A stretch of 64,000 nucleotides of DNA from positions 1 to 64,000 of the forward strand of contig NZ_FRBR01000006.1 of the NCBI RefSeq assembly GCF_900142665.1. The letters run 5' to 3'. Below the pieces are notes generated by a model. That model was not told the DNA's origin, did no database searches, and worked only from the letters and a program-made list of their open reading frames with translations. The DNA comes from Roseovarius pacificus. GTDB lineage: Bacteria; Pseudomonadota; Alphaproteobacteria; Rhodobacterales; Rhodobacteraceae. This document shows, piece by piece, positions 52,610 through 61,558 of this stretch. Position numbers and translations under genes: made by a program. The stretch's first letter is position 1. Every line of letters starts with the position of its first letter.

Positions 52610-53176
52610 TTGAAAGTCACTGAAACGAAACTGCCCGGTGTCCTGCTGTTGGAGCCGCGCCGCTTTGGCGACGAACGCGGCTTCTTCTCGGAAAGCTGGA
52701 ACCGCAAGACCTTTCTGGACCACGGGATCGACATGGATTTCGTGCAGGACAATCATTCGCTGTCCGCCACCGTGGGCACCGTGCGCGGCCTGCATTTCCA
52801 GTCCCCGCCCCACGCACAGGCCAAGCTGGTGCGCTGCGGGCGCGGGCGGCTGTTCGACGTGGCGGTGGACATCCGCAAGGGCAGCCCCACCTTCGGGCAA
52901 TGGGTGGGCTACGAACTCAGCTTCGAGAACGGTCTGCAACTGCTGATCCCCGCCGGATTCCTGCACGGGTTCGTCACGCGCGAACCCGATACCGAAATCA
53001 TCTACAAATGCTCGGATTACTACGCGCCCGACTGCGACGGCGCGGTGCGCTTCGACGATCCCGACCTGGGTATCGACTGGGGCCTCGGCGGCGATCCCGT
53101 CCTGTCCGAAAAAGACGCCAACGCGCCGCTGATGGCCGATTTCGACAGCCCCTTCACCTACGGAGACACGGCATGA
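52610..53176 (+). CDS. rmlC: dTDP-4-dehydrorhamnose 3,5-epimerase
   Basis: 188 residues from TTG 52610, chosen because GAGGGAG (52595-52601) is 8 bases upstream and the product then begins with the usual [26 protein letters not shown] 52601 would sit on the ribosome site. RmlC features: [42 protein letters not shown], and [13 protein letters not shown]-like [11 protein letters not shown]. Acts on dTDP-4-keto-6-deoxyglucose. First of four coupled rml genes. Confidence 0.93.
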   Translation: MKVTETKLPGVLLLEPRRFGDERGFFSESWNRKTFLDHGIDMDFVQDNHSLSATVGTVRGLHFQSPPHAQAKLVRCGRGRLFDVAVDIRKGSPTFGQWVGYELSFENGLQLLIPAGFLHGFVTREPDTEIIYKCSDYYAPDCDGAVRFDDPDLGIDWGLGGDPVLSEKDANAPLMADFDSPFTYGDTA

Positions 53177-54213
53177 AGATTCTTGTGACGGGCGGTGCGG
53201 GGTTCATCGGGTCCGCCGTGGTGCGGCTGGCGGTGGCGCGCGGGCATCAGGTGATCAACCTCGATGCGCTGACCTACGCGGGGCGGCTGGAAAACGTGGC
53301 CGAGGTGGCCGACAGCCCGAACTACACCTTCGTGCAGGCCGATATCCGCGACCGCGCGGCCCTGACCCGCATTTTCGAAACTCACAACCCCGACGCGGTG
53401 ATGCATCTGGCGGCTGAATCCCATGTGGACCGCTCGATCGACGGGCCCGGCGATTTCATCGAGACCAATATCACCGGCACCTACAACATGCTGGAAGCCG
53501 CCCGCGCCCAATGGGTGGCCAATGGCCGCCCCGAAACGTTCCGGTTTCACCATATCTCGACCGATGAAGTATACGGATCACTGGGCGATGAAGGGCTGTT
53601 CACCGAGGACACGCCCTATGACCCGCGCAGTCCCTATTCCGCCTCAAAGGCGTCCTCGGACCATCTGGTGCGGGCGTGGTTCCATACCTACGGGCTGCCC
53701 GTCGTGCTGACCAATTGCTCGAACAATTACGGCCCCTACCATTTCCCCGAAAAACTGATCCCCAAGGTCATCCTGAACGCGCTGCACGGCAAGGAGCTGC
53801 CGATTTACGGGCAGGGCCTGAACGTGCGCGACTGGCTTTTTGTCGAAGATCACGCCGACGCGCTGTTGCTGGCGGTGGAAAAGGGCACACCGGGGCGCAG
53901 CTATAACGTGGGCGGCCATAACGAACGGCGCAACATCGACCTCGTGCACGCGATCTGCGATATCCTCGACGCCAGGCGCCCGCGCGACAGCGGCAGCTAT
54001 CGTGACCAGATCGCCTTTGTCACCGACCGGCCCGGCCACGATGCACGCTATGCCATCGACCCCGAGCGGATCATGAACGAACTGGGCTGGAAACCGTCTG
54101 TTACGGTGGAACAGGGTCTGGAAAAGACGGTGCAATGGTATCTGGACAACCCCGAATGGTGGCAGCCGCTGCTGGAGATTGACGGCGTCGGCACACGGGT
54201 GGGCAAGGCATGA
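53173..54213 (+). CDS. rmlB: dTDP-glucose 4,6-dehydratase
   Basis: 346 residues, extended SDR. NAD site [33 protein letters not shown], catalytic [15 protein letters not shown] and Tyr-Lys in [14 protein letters not shown]. Overlaps rmlC by 4 bases (ATGA). Converts dTDP-glucose to the 4-keto-6-deoxy sugar. Confidence 0.95.
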   Translation: MKILVTGGAGFIGSAVVRLAVARGHQVINLDALTYAGRLENVAEVADSPNYTFVQADIRDRAALTRIFETHNPDAVMHLAAESHVDRSIDGPGDFIETNITGTYNMLEAARAQWVANGRPETFRFHHISTDEVYGSLGDEGLFTEDTPYDPRSPYSASKASSDHLVRAWFHTYGLPVVLTNCSNNYGPYHFPEKLIPKVILNALHGKELPIYGQGLNVRDWLFVEDHADALLLAVEKGTPGRSYNVGGHNERRNIDLVHAICDILDARRPRDSGSYRDQIAFVTDRPGHDARYAIDPERIMNELGWKPSVTVEQGLEKTVQWYLDNPEWWQPLLEIDGVGTRVGKA

Positions 54214-55067
54214 GCCTGCTGATCTTCGGCAAAACCGGCCAGGTGGCCACCGAACTGGCGCGGCTGGCGCCCGAGGCCATCTTTCTGGGCCGCGATCAGG
54301 CCGACCTGAGCGATCCCGCCGCTTGCGCCGCCGCGATCAAGACCCATGCACCCGAGGCCGTGATCAACGCCGCCGCCTATACGGCAGTGGACCGCGCCGA
54401 AGAGGAAGAGGCCCTCGCCACCGTGATAAACGGCGAAACCCCCGGTGCGCTGGCCCGTGCCTGCACCGATCTGGGCATCCCTCTGGTGCATATCTCGACC
54501 GATTACGTGTTCGACGGGTCGGGTAGCGATCCGCGCGCAATAACAGACCCTGTTGCACCGCAAAACGCCTATGGTCGCAGCAAACTGGCTGGCGAGCAGG
54601 CGGTGGCGAAGGCCGGCGGCACCTATGGCATCCTGCGTACAAGCTGGGTGTTCTCGGCCCATGGCGGGAACTTCGTCAAAACCATGCTGCGCCTGTCGGA
54701 CACCCGCGATGCGCTGAGCATCGTGAACGACCAGATCGGCGGGCCGACTCCCGCCGCCGACATCGCACGCGCCTGCCTGACCATGGCCGGACAGTTGCAG
54801 GCCGATCCCGATAAAACGGGCATCTATCACTTTTCCGGCGCACCCGATGTCAGTTGGAAAGACTTCGCCGAGGCGATATTCGAGCTTGCCGGGCGGTCCG
54901 TGACAGTCAGCGGGATACCCACCGCCGACTATCCCACCCCGGCTATACGTCCATTGAATTCGCGGCTGGATTGCGCTGCGACAGAGACTGTTTTCGGCAT
55001 AGCCCGCCCCGATTGGCGCACGGGCCTGAAGGCGGTTTTGACAGACCTGGGAGTAACCAAAGCATGA
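54210..55067 (+). CDS. rmlD: dTDP-4-dehydrorhamnose reductase
   Basis: 285 residues. NADPH-binding [46 protein letters not shown] and the Tyr-Lys in [12 protein letters not shown]. Final reductive step to dTDP-L-rhamnose. ATGA overlaps on both sides show a tightly coupled operon. Confidence 0.95.
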   Translation: MSLLIFGKTGQVATELARLAPEAIFLGRDQADLSDPAACAAAIKTHAPEAVINAAAYTAVDRAEEEEALATVINGETPGALARACTDLGIPLVHISTDYVFDGSGSDPRAITDPVAPQNAYGRSKLAGEQAVAKAGGTYGILRTSWVFSAHGGNFVKTMLRLSDTRDALSIVNDQIGGPTPAADIARACLTMAGQLQADPDKTGIYHFSGAPDVSWKDFAEAIFELAGRSVTVSGIPTADYPTPAIRPLNSRLDCAATETVFGIARPDWRTGLKAVLTDLGVTKA

Positions 55068-55936
55068 CCCAACGCAAAGGCATCATTCTGGCCGGCGGGT
55101 CCGGCACGCGGCTGTACCCGATCACCATGGGGATTTCGAAACAGTTGCTGCCGATCTACGACAAACCGATGATCTACTATCCGATCTCGGTGCTGATGCT
55201 GGCGGGTATCCGCGACATCGCCATGATCACCACGCCACAGGATCAGGCCCAGTTTCAGCGGATGCTGGGCGATGGCAGCCAGTGGGGCATTTCCCTGACC
55301 TATATCGTGCAGGAGTCGCCCGACGGGCTGGCGCAGGCCTATTTGCTGGCCGAGGATTTCCTGAACGGCGCGCCGTCGGCGATGGTTCTGGGCGACAACA
55401 TCTTTTTCGGGCATGGCCTGTCCGAACTGCTGGCCGATGCCGACCGTCAAACCACCGGCGGCACGGTGTTCGGCTATCACGTCGCCGACCCCGAGCGCTA
55501 TGGCGTGGTCAGCTTCGATTCCGAAGGCCGCGTCAAAGAAATCATCGAAAAGCCCGAGGTTCCGCCGTCGAACTATGCGGTCACGGGCCTTTATTTCCTC
55601 GATGGCGATGCGCCGAAACTGGCGCGCGAGGTCAAGCCCTCGGACCGGGGCGAGCTGGAAATCACCACCTTGCTGGAAATGTATCTCCACGCCGGTAAGC
55701 TGGAGGTCAAACGCATGGGCCGGGGCTATGCCTGGCTGGACACGGGCACCCATGCCAGCCTGCTCGACGCCGGTAATTTCGTGCGCACGCTGGAAAAACG
55801 GCAAGGGCTGCAAACCGGCTGTCTGGACGAGATCGCCTATGATCGTGGCTGGATCAGTGCCGAGGCCCTCGCCGAACGGGCCGAAATGTTCAGGAAAAAC
55901 GACTATGGCCGCTATCTGAAAAGCCGCCTCAAATAA
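55064..55936 (+). CDS. rmlA: Glucose-1-phosphate thymidylyltransferase
   Basis: 290 residues. Nucleotidyltransferase signature GIILAGGSGTRLYPITMGISK, KPMIYYPISVLMLAGIRDI, MVLGDNIFFGHGLSELL and DTGTHASLLDA. Makes dTDP-glucose, the first step, although it is the last gene. Overlaps rmlD by 4 bases; ends in the terminator stem. dTDP-rhamnose would feed surface polysaccharide; no glycosyltransferase gene is in the window. Confidence 0.95.
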   Translation: MTQRKGIILAGGSGTRLYPITMGISKQLLPIYDKPMIYYPISVLMLAGIRDIAMITTPQDQAQFQRMLGDGSQWGISLTYIVQESPDGLAQAYLLAEDFLNGAPSAMVLGDNIFFGHGLSELLADADRQTTGGTVFGYHVADPERYGVVSFDSEGRVKEIIEKPEVPPSNYAVTGLYFLDGDAPKLAREVKPSDRGELEITTLLEMYLHAGKLEVKRMGRGYAWLDTGTHASLLDAGNFVRTLEKRQGLQTGCLDEIAYDRGWISAEALAERAEMFRKNDYGRYLKSRLK

Positions 55937-55950
55937 GAGGCGGCTTTCGT
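55921..55950. terminator. Bidirectional terminator of rmlA and the aminotransferase gene
   Basis: AAGCCGCCTC (55921-55930) and GAGGCGGCTT (55937-55946) form a perfect 10-bp stem with a 6-base loop containing the rmlA stop. T-rich bases follow on both strands. Confidence 0.75.
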
Positions 55951-55973
55951 AGAGTCATGGATGTCGGGCGGGG

Positions 55974-57371
55974 TCAACTGACCGCCTTCATCAGCCCTTC
56001 GTCTTTCAGGCGGGCATGGGCCTGATCCAGCGACCTCCAGGCGCGTTCGATCATCGTGTCGATCTCGGGCTTCGTGATCACCAGAGGCGGCGAGATTACC
56101 ATGCGATCCCCGACATGGCGCATCACCAGGTTGTTGCCGAAACACGCCTCGCGGCAGATCAGCCCCGCCGTTCCGGCATCGGCGGCAAACGCCGCGCGGC
56201 TGGATTTGTCGGGTGTCAGCGCGATCGAGCCCATCAGCCCGGCAATCTTGGCCTCGCCCACCAAGGGGTGATCTGTCAGCAAGTCCCATTTCTCTTTCAG
56301 ATAGGGCGCTGTTTCGGCCCCGGCACGGTCGACGATGCCCTCTTCTTCCAGAATGCGCAGGTTTTCCAGCGCCACGGCGCACGACACCGGATGCCCCGAA
56401 TAGGTATAGCCATGCGCGAACTCGCAATCGTTCATCACCTCGGCCACCTCGTCACATACCAGTGACCCGCCAATCGGCGCATAGCCCGAGCTGAGCCCCT
56501 TGGCGATGGTCATGATATGCGGGCGGATATTGTAGGTTTGCGACCCGAACCAGTTGCCCGTCCGGCCAAATCCGCAGATCACCTCGTCGGCGATCAGCAG
56601 GATCTCGTACGTGTCGCAGATCCGCTGGATTTCCGGCCAATAGGTCTCGGGCGGAACAATCACGCCGCCCGCGCCCTGCACCGGCTCGGCGATGAAGGCC
56701 GCGACCTTGTCTTCGCCCAACTCGTGAATCGCCTCTTCCAGTTCCCGCGCACGGGCAAGGCCGAACTCTTCGGGCGACATGTCGCCGCCCTCGGCCCACC
56801 AGTGGGGCTGATTGATGTGGTGAATATCCGGGATCGGCAGGCCGCCCTGCGCATGCATCCCCGACATCCCGCCAAGGCTGGCACTGCCCACGCTGGAGCC
56901 GTGATAGGCGTTCTTGCGGCTGATGACGATTTTCTTGTCGGGCTTGCCCTTCTGCGCCCAATAGGTGCGCACCATACGCAGGTTCGTATCGTTCGCTTCA
57001 GACCCTGATCCGGCGTAAAATACATGATTCAGGTCATGCGGCGCCAGTTTGGCCAGCTTGTCGGCCAGTGCGATGGCGGGCACATGGGTCGTCATGAAGA
57101 AGGTGTTGTAATAGGGCAGTTCCTTCATCTGGCGCGCGGCGGCCTCGGCCAGTTCATCCCGGCCATAGCCGATATTCACGCACCACAGCCCGGCCATGGC
57201 ATCCAGGATGTCATTGCCTTCGCTGTCGGTCAGGGTCACACCCTTGGCGCGGGTGATCACCCGCGCGCCGCGCCCGGCCAGTTCGTTGCCGTTGGTAAAC
57301 GGGTGCATATGGTGCGCGGCATCCAGCGCCTGCAATTCCGCCGTGGGCATGTGATTTGAAATCAGCGTCAT
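55974..57371 (-). CDS. Class III aminotransferase, putrescine/omega-amino acid:pyruvate type
   Basis: 465 residues. DAMAGLWCVNIGYGRDELAEAAARQM, FYAGSGSEANDTNLRMVRTY, PLP aspartate in LLIADEVICGFGRTGNWFG and lysine in IMTIAKGLSSGYAPIGG. SpuC-like sequence. With the potFGHI importer and PuuB-like oxidase on the other side of the GntR gene, deamination of putrescine or a derived amine is likely. Reads leftward, away from GntR, from the gap 57372-57465 holding a TGATCAAAT site. Confidence 0.82.
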   Translation of the reverse strand: MTLISNHMPTAELQALDAAHHMHPFTNGNELAGRGARVITRAKGVTLTDSEGNDILDAMAGLWCVNIGYGRDELAEAAARQMKELPYYNTFFMTTHVPAIALADKLAKLAPHDLNHVFYAGSGSEANDTNLRMVRTYWAQKGKPDKKIVISRKNAYHGSSVGSASLGGMSGMHAQGGLPIPDIHHINQPHWWAEGGDMSPEEFGLARARELEEAIHELGEDKVAAFIAEPVQGAGGVIVPPETYWPEIQRICDTYEILLIADEVICGFGRTGNWFGSQTYNIRPHIMTIAKGLSSGYAPIGGSLVCDEVAEVMNDCEFAHGYTYSGHPVSCAVALENLRILEEEGIVDRAGAETAPYLKEKWDLLTDHPLVGEAKIAGLMGSIALTPDKSSRAAFAADAGTAGLICREACFGNNLVMRHVGDRMVISPPLVITKPEIDTMIERAWRSLDQAHARLKDEGLMKAVS

Positions 57372-57438
57372 GACTTAACCTTTCAAGAGCAAGAGGACAC
57401 GGCGCCGCCCGGCGGCCCGTCTGTTCTTTGCCAGAATA

Positions 57439-57447
57439 TGATCAAAT
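57439..57447. promoter_or_regulatory. Candidate GntR half-palindrome TGATCAAAT (site 1)
   Basis: In the 94-base gap upstream of the aminotransferase gene. The core TTGATCAA-like palindrome (ATGATCAAAT) recurs at 58256-58264 before potF. Sharing by the two divergent units flanking the GntR gene is the only support. Confidence 0.4.
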
Positions 57448-57465
57448 TATTCGCTGTCAATCGAA

Positions 57466-58161
57466 TCAGTTCGATACCGCCGGGGCGTCGAAAGATTGCC
57501 GTACCTGCTCCATTCCCTGGATCACATCCTCGCGGATCGCCCGCGCCGCGCCTTCCGCATCCTTCGCGCGCATCGCCTCCAACAGGTCCTTGTGCTTGTC
57601 CGGCAGGTTCTGAGTCCCGAGCCGCCCACAGACCACCCGCAGCGACGGGCCGAACCGCAACCACAACCCATCGGCCAGATCGGCCAGGATCGGGGCCTCG
57701 GCCAACTCGTACAGGCGCTTGTGAAACCGGTAGTTCAGCTCCAGATATCCGCGCAAATCGCCCGCCGAAATCGACCGGTCCAGCGCCTCGTCCAGGGCCG
57801 TCAGCTCCTCCAGGTCGTCGGGGGTCGCGCGCTCGGTGGCGCGCAGGCTCAGATGTGGGTCAAGCCATTGTCGTGCAAGGATTAATTCGCTGATATTATC
57901 GGCGTTCAGAAGCGGCACAGAGACCCGGCGATTGCCCTGAAACTCCAGCGCCCCCTCGGCAATCAGGCGGCGGATCGCCTCGCGCACCGGGGTCATGCCC
58001 GCGCCCAGCCGTTCAGTCAGGCCCTGAATGGTCACCGCCTGCCCCGGCGCCAGATCGCCGTACAGCACCAGATCGCGCAACTGCCGATAGATCACCTCAT
58101 GCGCCGGCAGACGCCCTCTGGCAGTGGCGGATTCGGTTAATTTTCCGGCAGCCTTGTTCAT
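57466..58161 (-). CDS. GntR-family regulator, FadR/FCD subfamily
   Basis: 231 residues from ATG 58161, chosen for GGAGG 8 bases upstream; longer starts at 58191 and 58335 have no such site. Winged helix LRDLVLYGDLAPGQAVTIQGLTERLGAGMTPVREAIRRLIAEGALE, then a helical FCD domain with metal-site-like His residues (LNYRFHKRLYE). Lies between divergent polyamine-type genes and probably controls both. Confidence 0.86.
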   Translation of the reverse strand: MNKAAGKLTESATARGRLPAHEVIYRQLRDLVLYGDLAPGQAVTIQGLTERLGAGMTPVREAIRRLIAEGALEFQGNRRVSVPLLNADNISELILARQWLDPHLSLRATERATPDDLEELTALDEALDRSISAGDLRGYLELNYRFHKRLYELAEAPILADLADGLWLRFGPSLRVVCGRLGTQNLPDKHKDLLEAMRAKDAEGAARAIREDVIQGMEQVRQSFDAPAVSN

Positions 58162-58255
58162 GTCCGGGGCCTCCAGTCGCCCTGTCCTCATAACTGATCT
58201 TGCGAGTTTAACGGCTGCGTGAAAACATTGCCATATTGCCATGAGCGGAATTTTT

Positions 58256-58264
58256 TGATCAAAT
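58256..58264. promoter_or_regulatory. Candidate GntR site TGATCAAAT (site 2)
   Basis: Located 46 bp before potF ATG 58310, in an AT-rich stretch; TTTTTTGATCAAATC contains the palindrome TTTGATCAAA-like core. Matches site 1 at 57439. Confidence 0.4.
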
Positions 58265-58309
58265 CCGCAGACAAGGCAAAACAACTTGCCGAACCAACGG
58301 GAGACCACA

Positions 58310-59395
58310 ATGCGCAAGCTGATTCTGACAACCACCGCAACGATTGCCCTCGGCGCTGTATCCGCCAGCGCAGAAGAGGTGCGGGTCTACAACTGGTCCG
58401 ACTACATCGACGAGGAACTGCTGACCAGGTTCGAGGAAGAAACCGGACTGGACCTGATCTATGACGTGTTCGACAGCAACGAGGTTCTGGAAACCAAGAT
58501 GCTGGCCGGTGGCTCGGGCTATGATGTCGTGGTCCCCACCGGAACCTTCCTGCAACGCCAGATCAGTGCCGGTGCATTCCAGAAACTGGACCCGGCCAAG
58601 CTGCCCAATCTCGACAACATGTGGGACGTGGTCGAACAGCGCACCGCGCAATACGATCCCGACAACGCCTATTCGATCAACTACATGTGGGGCACCACCG
58701 GAATCGGCGTGAATGTCGGCAAGGTCACCGAATTGCTGGGCGAAGATGCCCCGGTCGACAGCCTGGACCTGATCTTCAACCCGGAAAACATGGAAAAGCT
58801 GGCCGGGTGCGGCGTGCATTTCCTGGACGCCCCGGCCGAGATGATCCCCGCAGCGCTCAAATATATCGGTGAAGACCCCGACAGCCACGATCCCGACGTG
58901 ATCGCCAGGGTCGAAGAGGTCTATGCCCCGATCCGCCCCTATATCCAGAAGTTCCACAGCAGCGAATACATCAACGCGCTGGCCAATGGCGATATCTGTG
59001 TGGCCGTGGGCTGGTCGGGCGACATCCTTCAGGCGCGGGACCGCGCGGACGAGGCCGGTAACGGTGTCGAAATCGCCTATAACGCCCCAAAGGAAGGCGC
59101 GCAGATGTGGTTTGACCAGATGGCCATTCCCACCGATGCGCCCAACCCCGATGGCGCGCACAAGTTCCTGAACTTCATCATGGACGCGCAAAACATGGCC
59201 GCCGCGTCGAACTATGTGTATTACGCCAACGGCAACAAGGCTTCGCAGGAATACCTGATCGAGGATGTGATCGACGATCCAGCGATCTATCCGTCGCAAG
59301 AGGCGATGGACAACCTGTTCACGACCACGCCCTACCCGGCAAAGGTTCAGCGCGTCGTGACGCGTCTGTGGACCAAGATCAAATCGGGCACCTGA
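58310..59395 (+). CDS. potF: Putrescine-type ABC periplasmic binding protein
   Basis: 361 residues with signal peptide (residues 1-22, ending SASA). Matches PotF/SpuD in EVRVYNWSDYIDEELL, YDVVVPTGTFLQRQI, MWGTTGIGVNVGKV and ICVAVGWSGDILQAR, which hold the polyamine-contacting acidic and aromatic residues. ATG 58310 follows GGGAG. First gene of potFGHI; an attenuator hairpin follows. Confidence 0.88.
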   Translation: MRKLILTTTATIALGAVSASAEEVRVYNWSDYIDEELLTRFEEETGLDLIYDVFDSNEVLETKMLAGGSGYDVVVPTGTFLQRQISAGAFQKLDPAKLPNLDNMWDVVEQRTAQYDPDNAYSINYMWGTTGIGVNVGKVTELLGEDAPVDSLDLIFNPENMEKLAGCGVHFLDAPAEMIPAALKYIGEDPDSHDPDVIARVEEVYAPIRPYIQKFHSSEYINALANGDICVAVGWSGDILQARDRADEAGNGVEIAYNAPKEGAQMWFDQMAIPTDAPNPDGAHKFLNFIMDAQNMAAASNYVYYANGNKASQEYLIEDVIDDPAIYPSQEAMDNLFTTTPYPAKVQRVVTRLWTKIKSGT

Positions 59396-59406
59396 CGCCC
59401 TTTTAC

Positions 59407-59440
59407 GGCCCGCGCAACGCATTTGCGCGGGCCATTTTCT
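59407..59440 (+). terminator. Attenuator hairpin between potF and potG
   Basis: GGCCCGCGCAA (59407-59417) pairs perfectly with TTGCGCGGGCC (59423-59433), then ATTTTCTG. It would stop or slow part of the transcripts, giving more binding protein than the membrane parts. Confidence 0.7.
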
Positions 59441-59456
59441 GACAGGTGGGACAGGT

Positions 59457-60581
59457 ATGACTCAAACCGTATTCGAGCCGTGGAACGACCCGAACGAAAA
59501 ACCGCTGATCCAGTTCAGGGGTGTCACCAAACGGTTCGGCGATTTCACCGCCATCGACAATCAGACATTCGACATTTTCGAACGTGAGTTCTTTGCCCTG
59601 CTCGGCCCTTCGGGCTGTGGCAAGACCACGATGATGCGCATGCTGGCAGGGTTCGAAACGCCCACCGAAGGCACAATCCTGCTGGCCGGGCAGGATATCG
59701 CGCCGATCCCTCCCAACAAACGCGCCGTGAACATGATGTTCCAGTCTTATGCGCTGTTCCCGCACCTGTCGGTCTGGGACAACATCGCCTTCGGCCTGAA
59801 ACGCGACGGCATGGCCCGCGACGCCATCGGCGATCGTGTCGCCGAGATGCTGAAACTCACCCGGCTGGAGAAATTCGCCAGGCGCAAACCCCACCAGATT
59901 TCCGGCGGTCAGCGGCAGCGCGTGGCGCTGGCCCGCAGCCTTGCCAAGGCGCCCAAGCTGCTGTTGCTCGACGAACCCCTGGGCGCGCTCGATGCCAAGC
60001 TGCGCCAGGATACCCAGTTCGAACTGATGGACATTCAGGAAAAGACCGGCACCACCTTCGTGATCGTCACCCACGATCAGGAAGAGGCGATGACCGTCGC
60101 CAGCCGCGTCGCGGTGATGGATCACGGGCAGATCATTCAGGCCGACACCCCCGCGCGCATCTACGAGACCCCCAATTCCGTCTACGTGGCCGATTTCATC
60201 GGCGATGTAACCATCATCGAAGGCACCGCCACCCGGGACGGCGCGGGATACCGGATCGACTTTGCCGAAGGACAGCCCGCCCTCTATGCCGAAACCGATA
60301 TCGCGCTGACCGACGGACAGCGCGCCTATCTGGCGATCCGGCCTGAAAAAGTCTCTATCACGGCGGAAAAGCCCGAAGACAAACGCAACGCGCTGCGCGG
60401 CAAGATCCTCGATATCGCCTATCTGGGCAATCTGTCGACCTATCACGTCGAATTGCCGAAGGGTCAGATCGTGCGCGCCCAGACGGCCAACACACGCCGC
60501 CTGTCGCGCCGCTCTTTCACATGGGAGGACGAGGTCTGGCTCAGCTGGACCGACACCGCCGCCGTCCTGCTGGAGCGCTGA
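59457..60581 (+). CDS. potG: Polyamine ABC transporter ATPase
   Basis: 374 residues. Walker A GPSGCGKTTMMRMLAG, MMFQSYALFPHL, ISGGQRQRVALARSLA, LLLLDEPLGALDAK, VTHDQEEAM, C-terminal TOBE domain. Follows potF after the hairpin; the second permease pair comes 4 bases after its stop. Confidence 0.9.
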   Translation: MTQTVFEPWNDPNEKPLIQFRGVTKRFGDFTAIDNQTFDIFEREFFALLGPSGCGKTTMMRMLAGFETPTEGTILLAGQDIAPIPPNKRAVNMMFQSYALFPHLSVWDNIAFGLKRDGMARDAIGDRVAEMLKLTRLEKFARRKPHQISGGQRQRVALARSLAKAPKLLLLDEPLGALDAKLRQDTQFELMDIQEKTGTTFVIVTHDQEEAMTVASRVAVMDHGQIIQADTPARIYETPNSVYVADFIGDVTIIEGTATRDGAGYRIDFAEGQPALYAETDIALTDGQRAYLAIRPEKVSITAEKPEDKRNALRGKILDIAYLGNLSTYHVELPKGQIVRAQTANTRRLSRRSFTWEDEVWLSWTDTAAVLLER

Positions 60582-60584
60582 ACG

Positions 60585-61475
60585 ATGCGGCGCGCAACTC
60601 TCATCCTCGTTCCCTACCTGTGGCTTCTGGCGCTGTTCCTGGTGCCTTTCGTGATCGTCCTGAAAATCAGCCTCAGCGACACGGCCCTGGCCATCCCGCC
60701 CTACACCCCCACGCTGGATTTCGGTGCAGGCTGGCAGGGCATCAGGGATTTCTTCTCACAGCTCGATCTTGAGAACTTCTGGTTCCTGAGCACCGACGAC
60801 CTCTACTGGAAGGCCTACCTGTCCTCGGTCAAGATCGCGGCCATCGCCACCTTCCTGACCCTGCTGGCGGGCTATCCCATCGCCTACGGCATGGCCAACG
60901 CCCCCGATCACTGGCGGCCCACGCTGATGCTGCTGGTGATCCTGCCCTTCTGGACCAGCTTCCTGATCCGCGTCTATTCGTGGATGGGGATTCTTTCGGG
61001 CGAAGGCTATCTGAACCAGTTCCTGATGTGGACAGGTCTGATTTCCCAACCGCTGACCATCCTCAACACACCCATCGCGGTCTATATCGGCATCGTCTAC
61101 ACCTACCTGCCCTTCATGATCCTGCCCATCTATGCCGCGCTCGAACGCATGGATGCCTCCCTGCTGGAGGCTGCCGAGGATCTGGGCTGTTCGCGGTTCA
61201 AGGCCTTCTGGCTGATCACCATTCCGCTGTCCAGGAACGGCATCATCGCGGGCTGTTTCCTTGTATTCATCCCGACCATCGGTGAATTCGTGATTCCCTC
61301 GCTTCTGGGCGGATCGCGCACCCTGATGATCGGCAAGGTGCTGTGGGAGGAATTCTTCAACAACCGCGACTGGCCGGTGGCCAGCGCCGTGGCGGTGATC
61401 CTGCTGCTGATCCTGATCGTCCCGATCATCCTGTTCCAGCGCAACGAGCAGAAACAGCGGGAGGCCGAAGGATGA
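60585..61475 (+). CDS. potH: Polyamine ABC transporter permease
   Basis: 296 residues, about six helices, ordinary size for PotH/PotB, with EAA loop LLEAAEDLGCSRFKAFWLITIPL. Its first periplasmic loop (about residues 30-80) is the normal length and serves as a contrast to the 555-residue permease at 40471. Its stop overlaps a 28-codon ORF. Confidence 0.88.
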   Translation: MRRATLILVPYLWLLALFLVPFVIVLKISLSDTALAIPPYTPTLDFGAGWQGIRDFFSQLDLENFWFLSTDDLYWKAYLSSVKIAAIATFLTLLAGYPIAYGMANAPDHWRPTLMLLVILPFWTSFLIRVYSWMGILSGEGYLNQFLMWTGLISQPLTILNTPIAVYIGIVYTYLPFMILPIYAALERMDASLLEAAEDLGCSRFKAFWLITIPLSRNGIIAGCFLVFIPTIGEFVIPSLLGGSRTLMIGKVLWEEFFNNRDWPVASAVAVILLLILIVPIILFQRNEQKQREAEG

Positions 61476-61558
61476 GAACCGTCGAGCACCTGAAATCTTC
61501 AAAAGATTTCAGCCCGATGTCTTTTCAGGACATCGTCACCCGGAGGGCGTGCGCATGA
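61472..61558 (+). CDS. 28-residue ORF bridging potH and potI by ATGA overlaps
   Basis: ATG 61472 overlaps the potH stop and its TGA overlaps the potI ATG 61555, both as ATGA. Product starts MRTVEHLKSSKD and ends TRRACA; basic, no known family. The DNA also forms two perfect hairpins. It may be a true coupled micropeptide, a coupling leader, or a chance reading of the hairpin DNA. Confidence 0.35.
   Translation: MRTVEHLKSSKDFSPMSFQDIVTRRACA
61490..61535 (+). repeat. Two tandem hairpins between potH and potI
   Basis: CTGAAATCTT/AAGATTTCAG (61490-61499 with 61503-61512, 3-base loop) and CGATGTC/GACATCG (61515-61521 with 61529-61535, 7-base loop). Both stems are perfect and AT-richer than the flanks. 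Possible RNA-processing or stability element. Confidence 0.65.
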
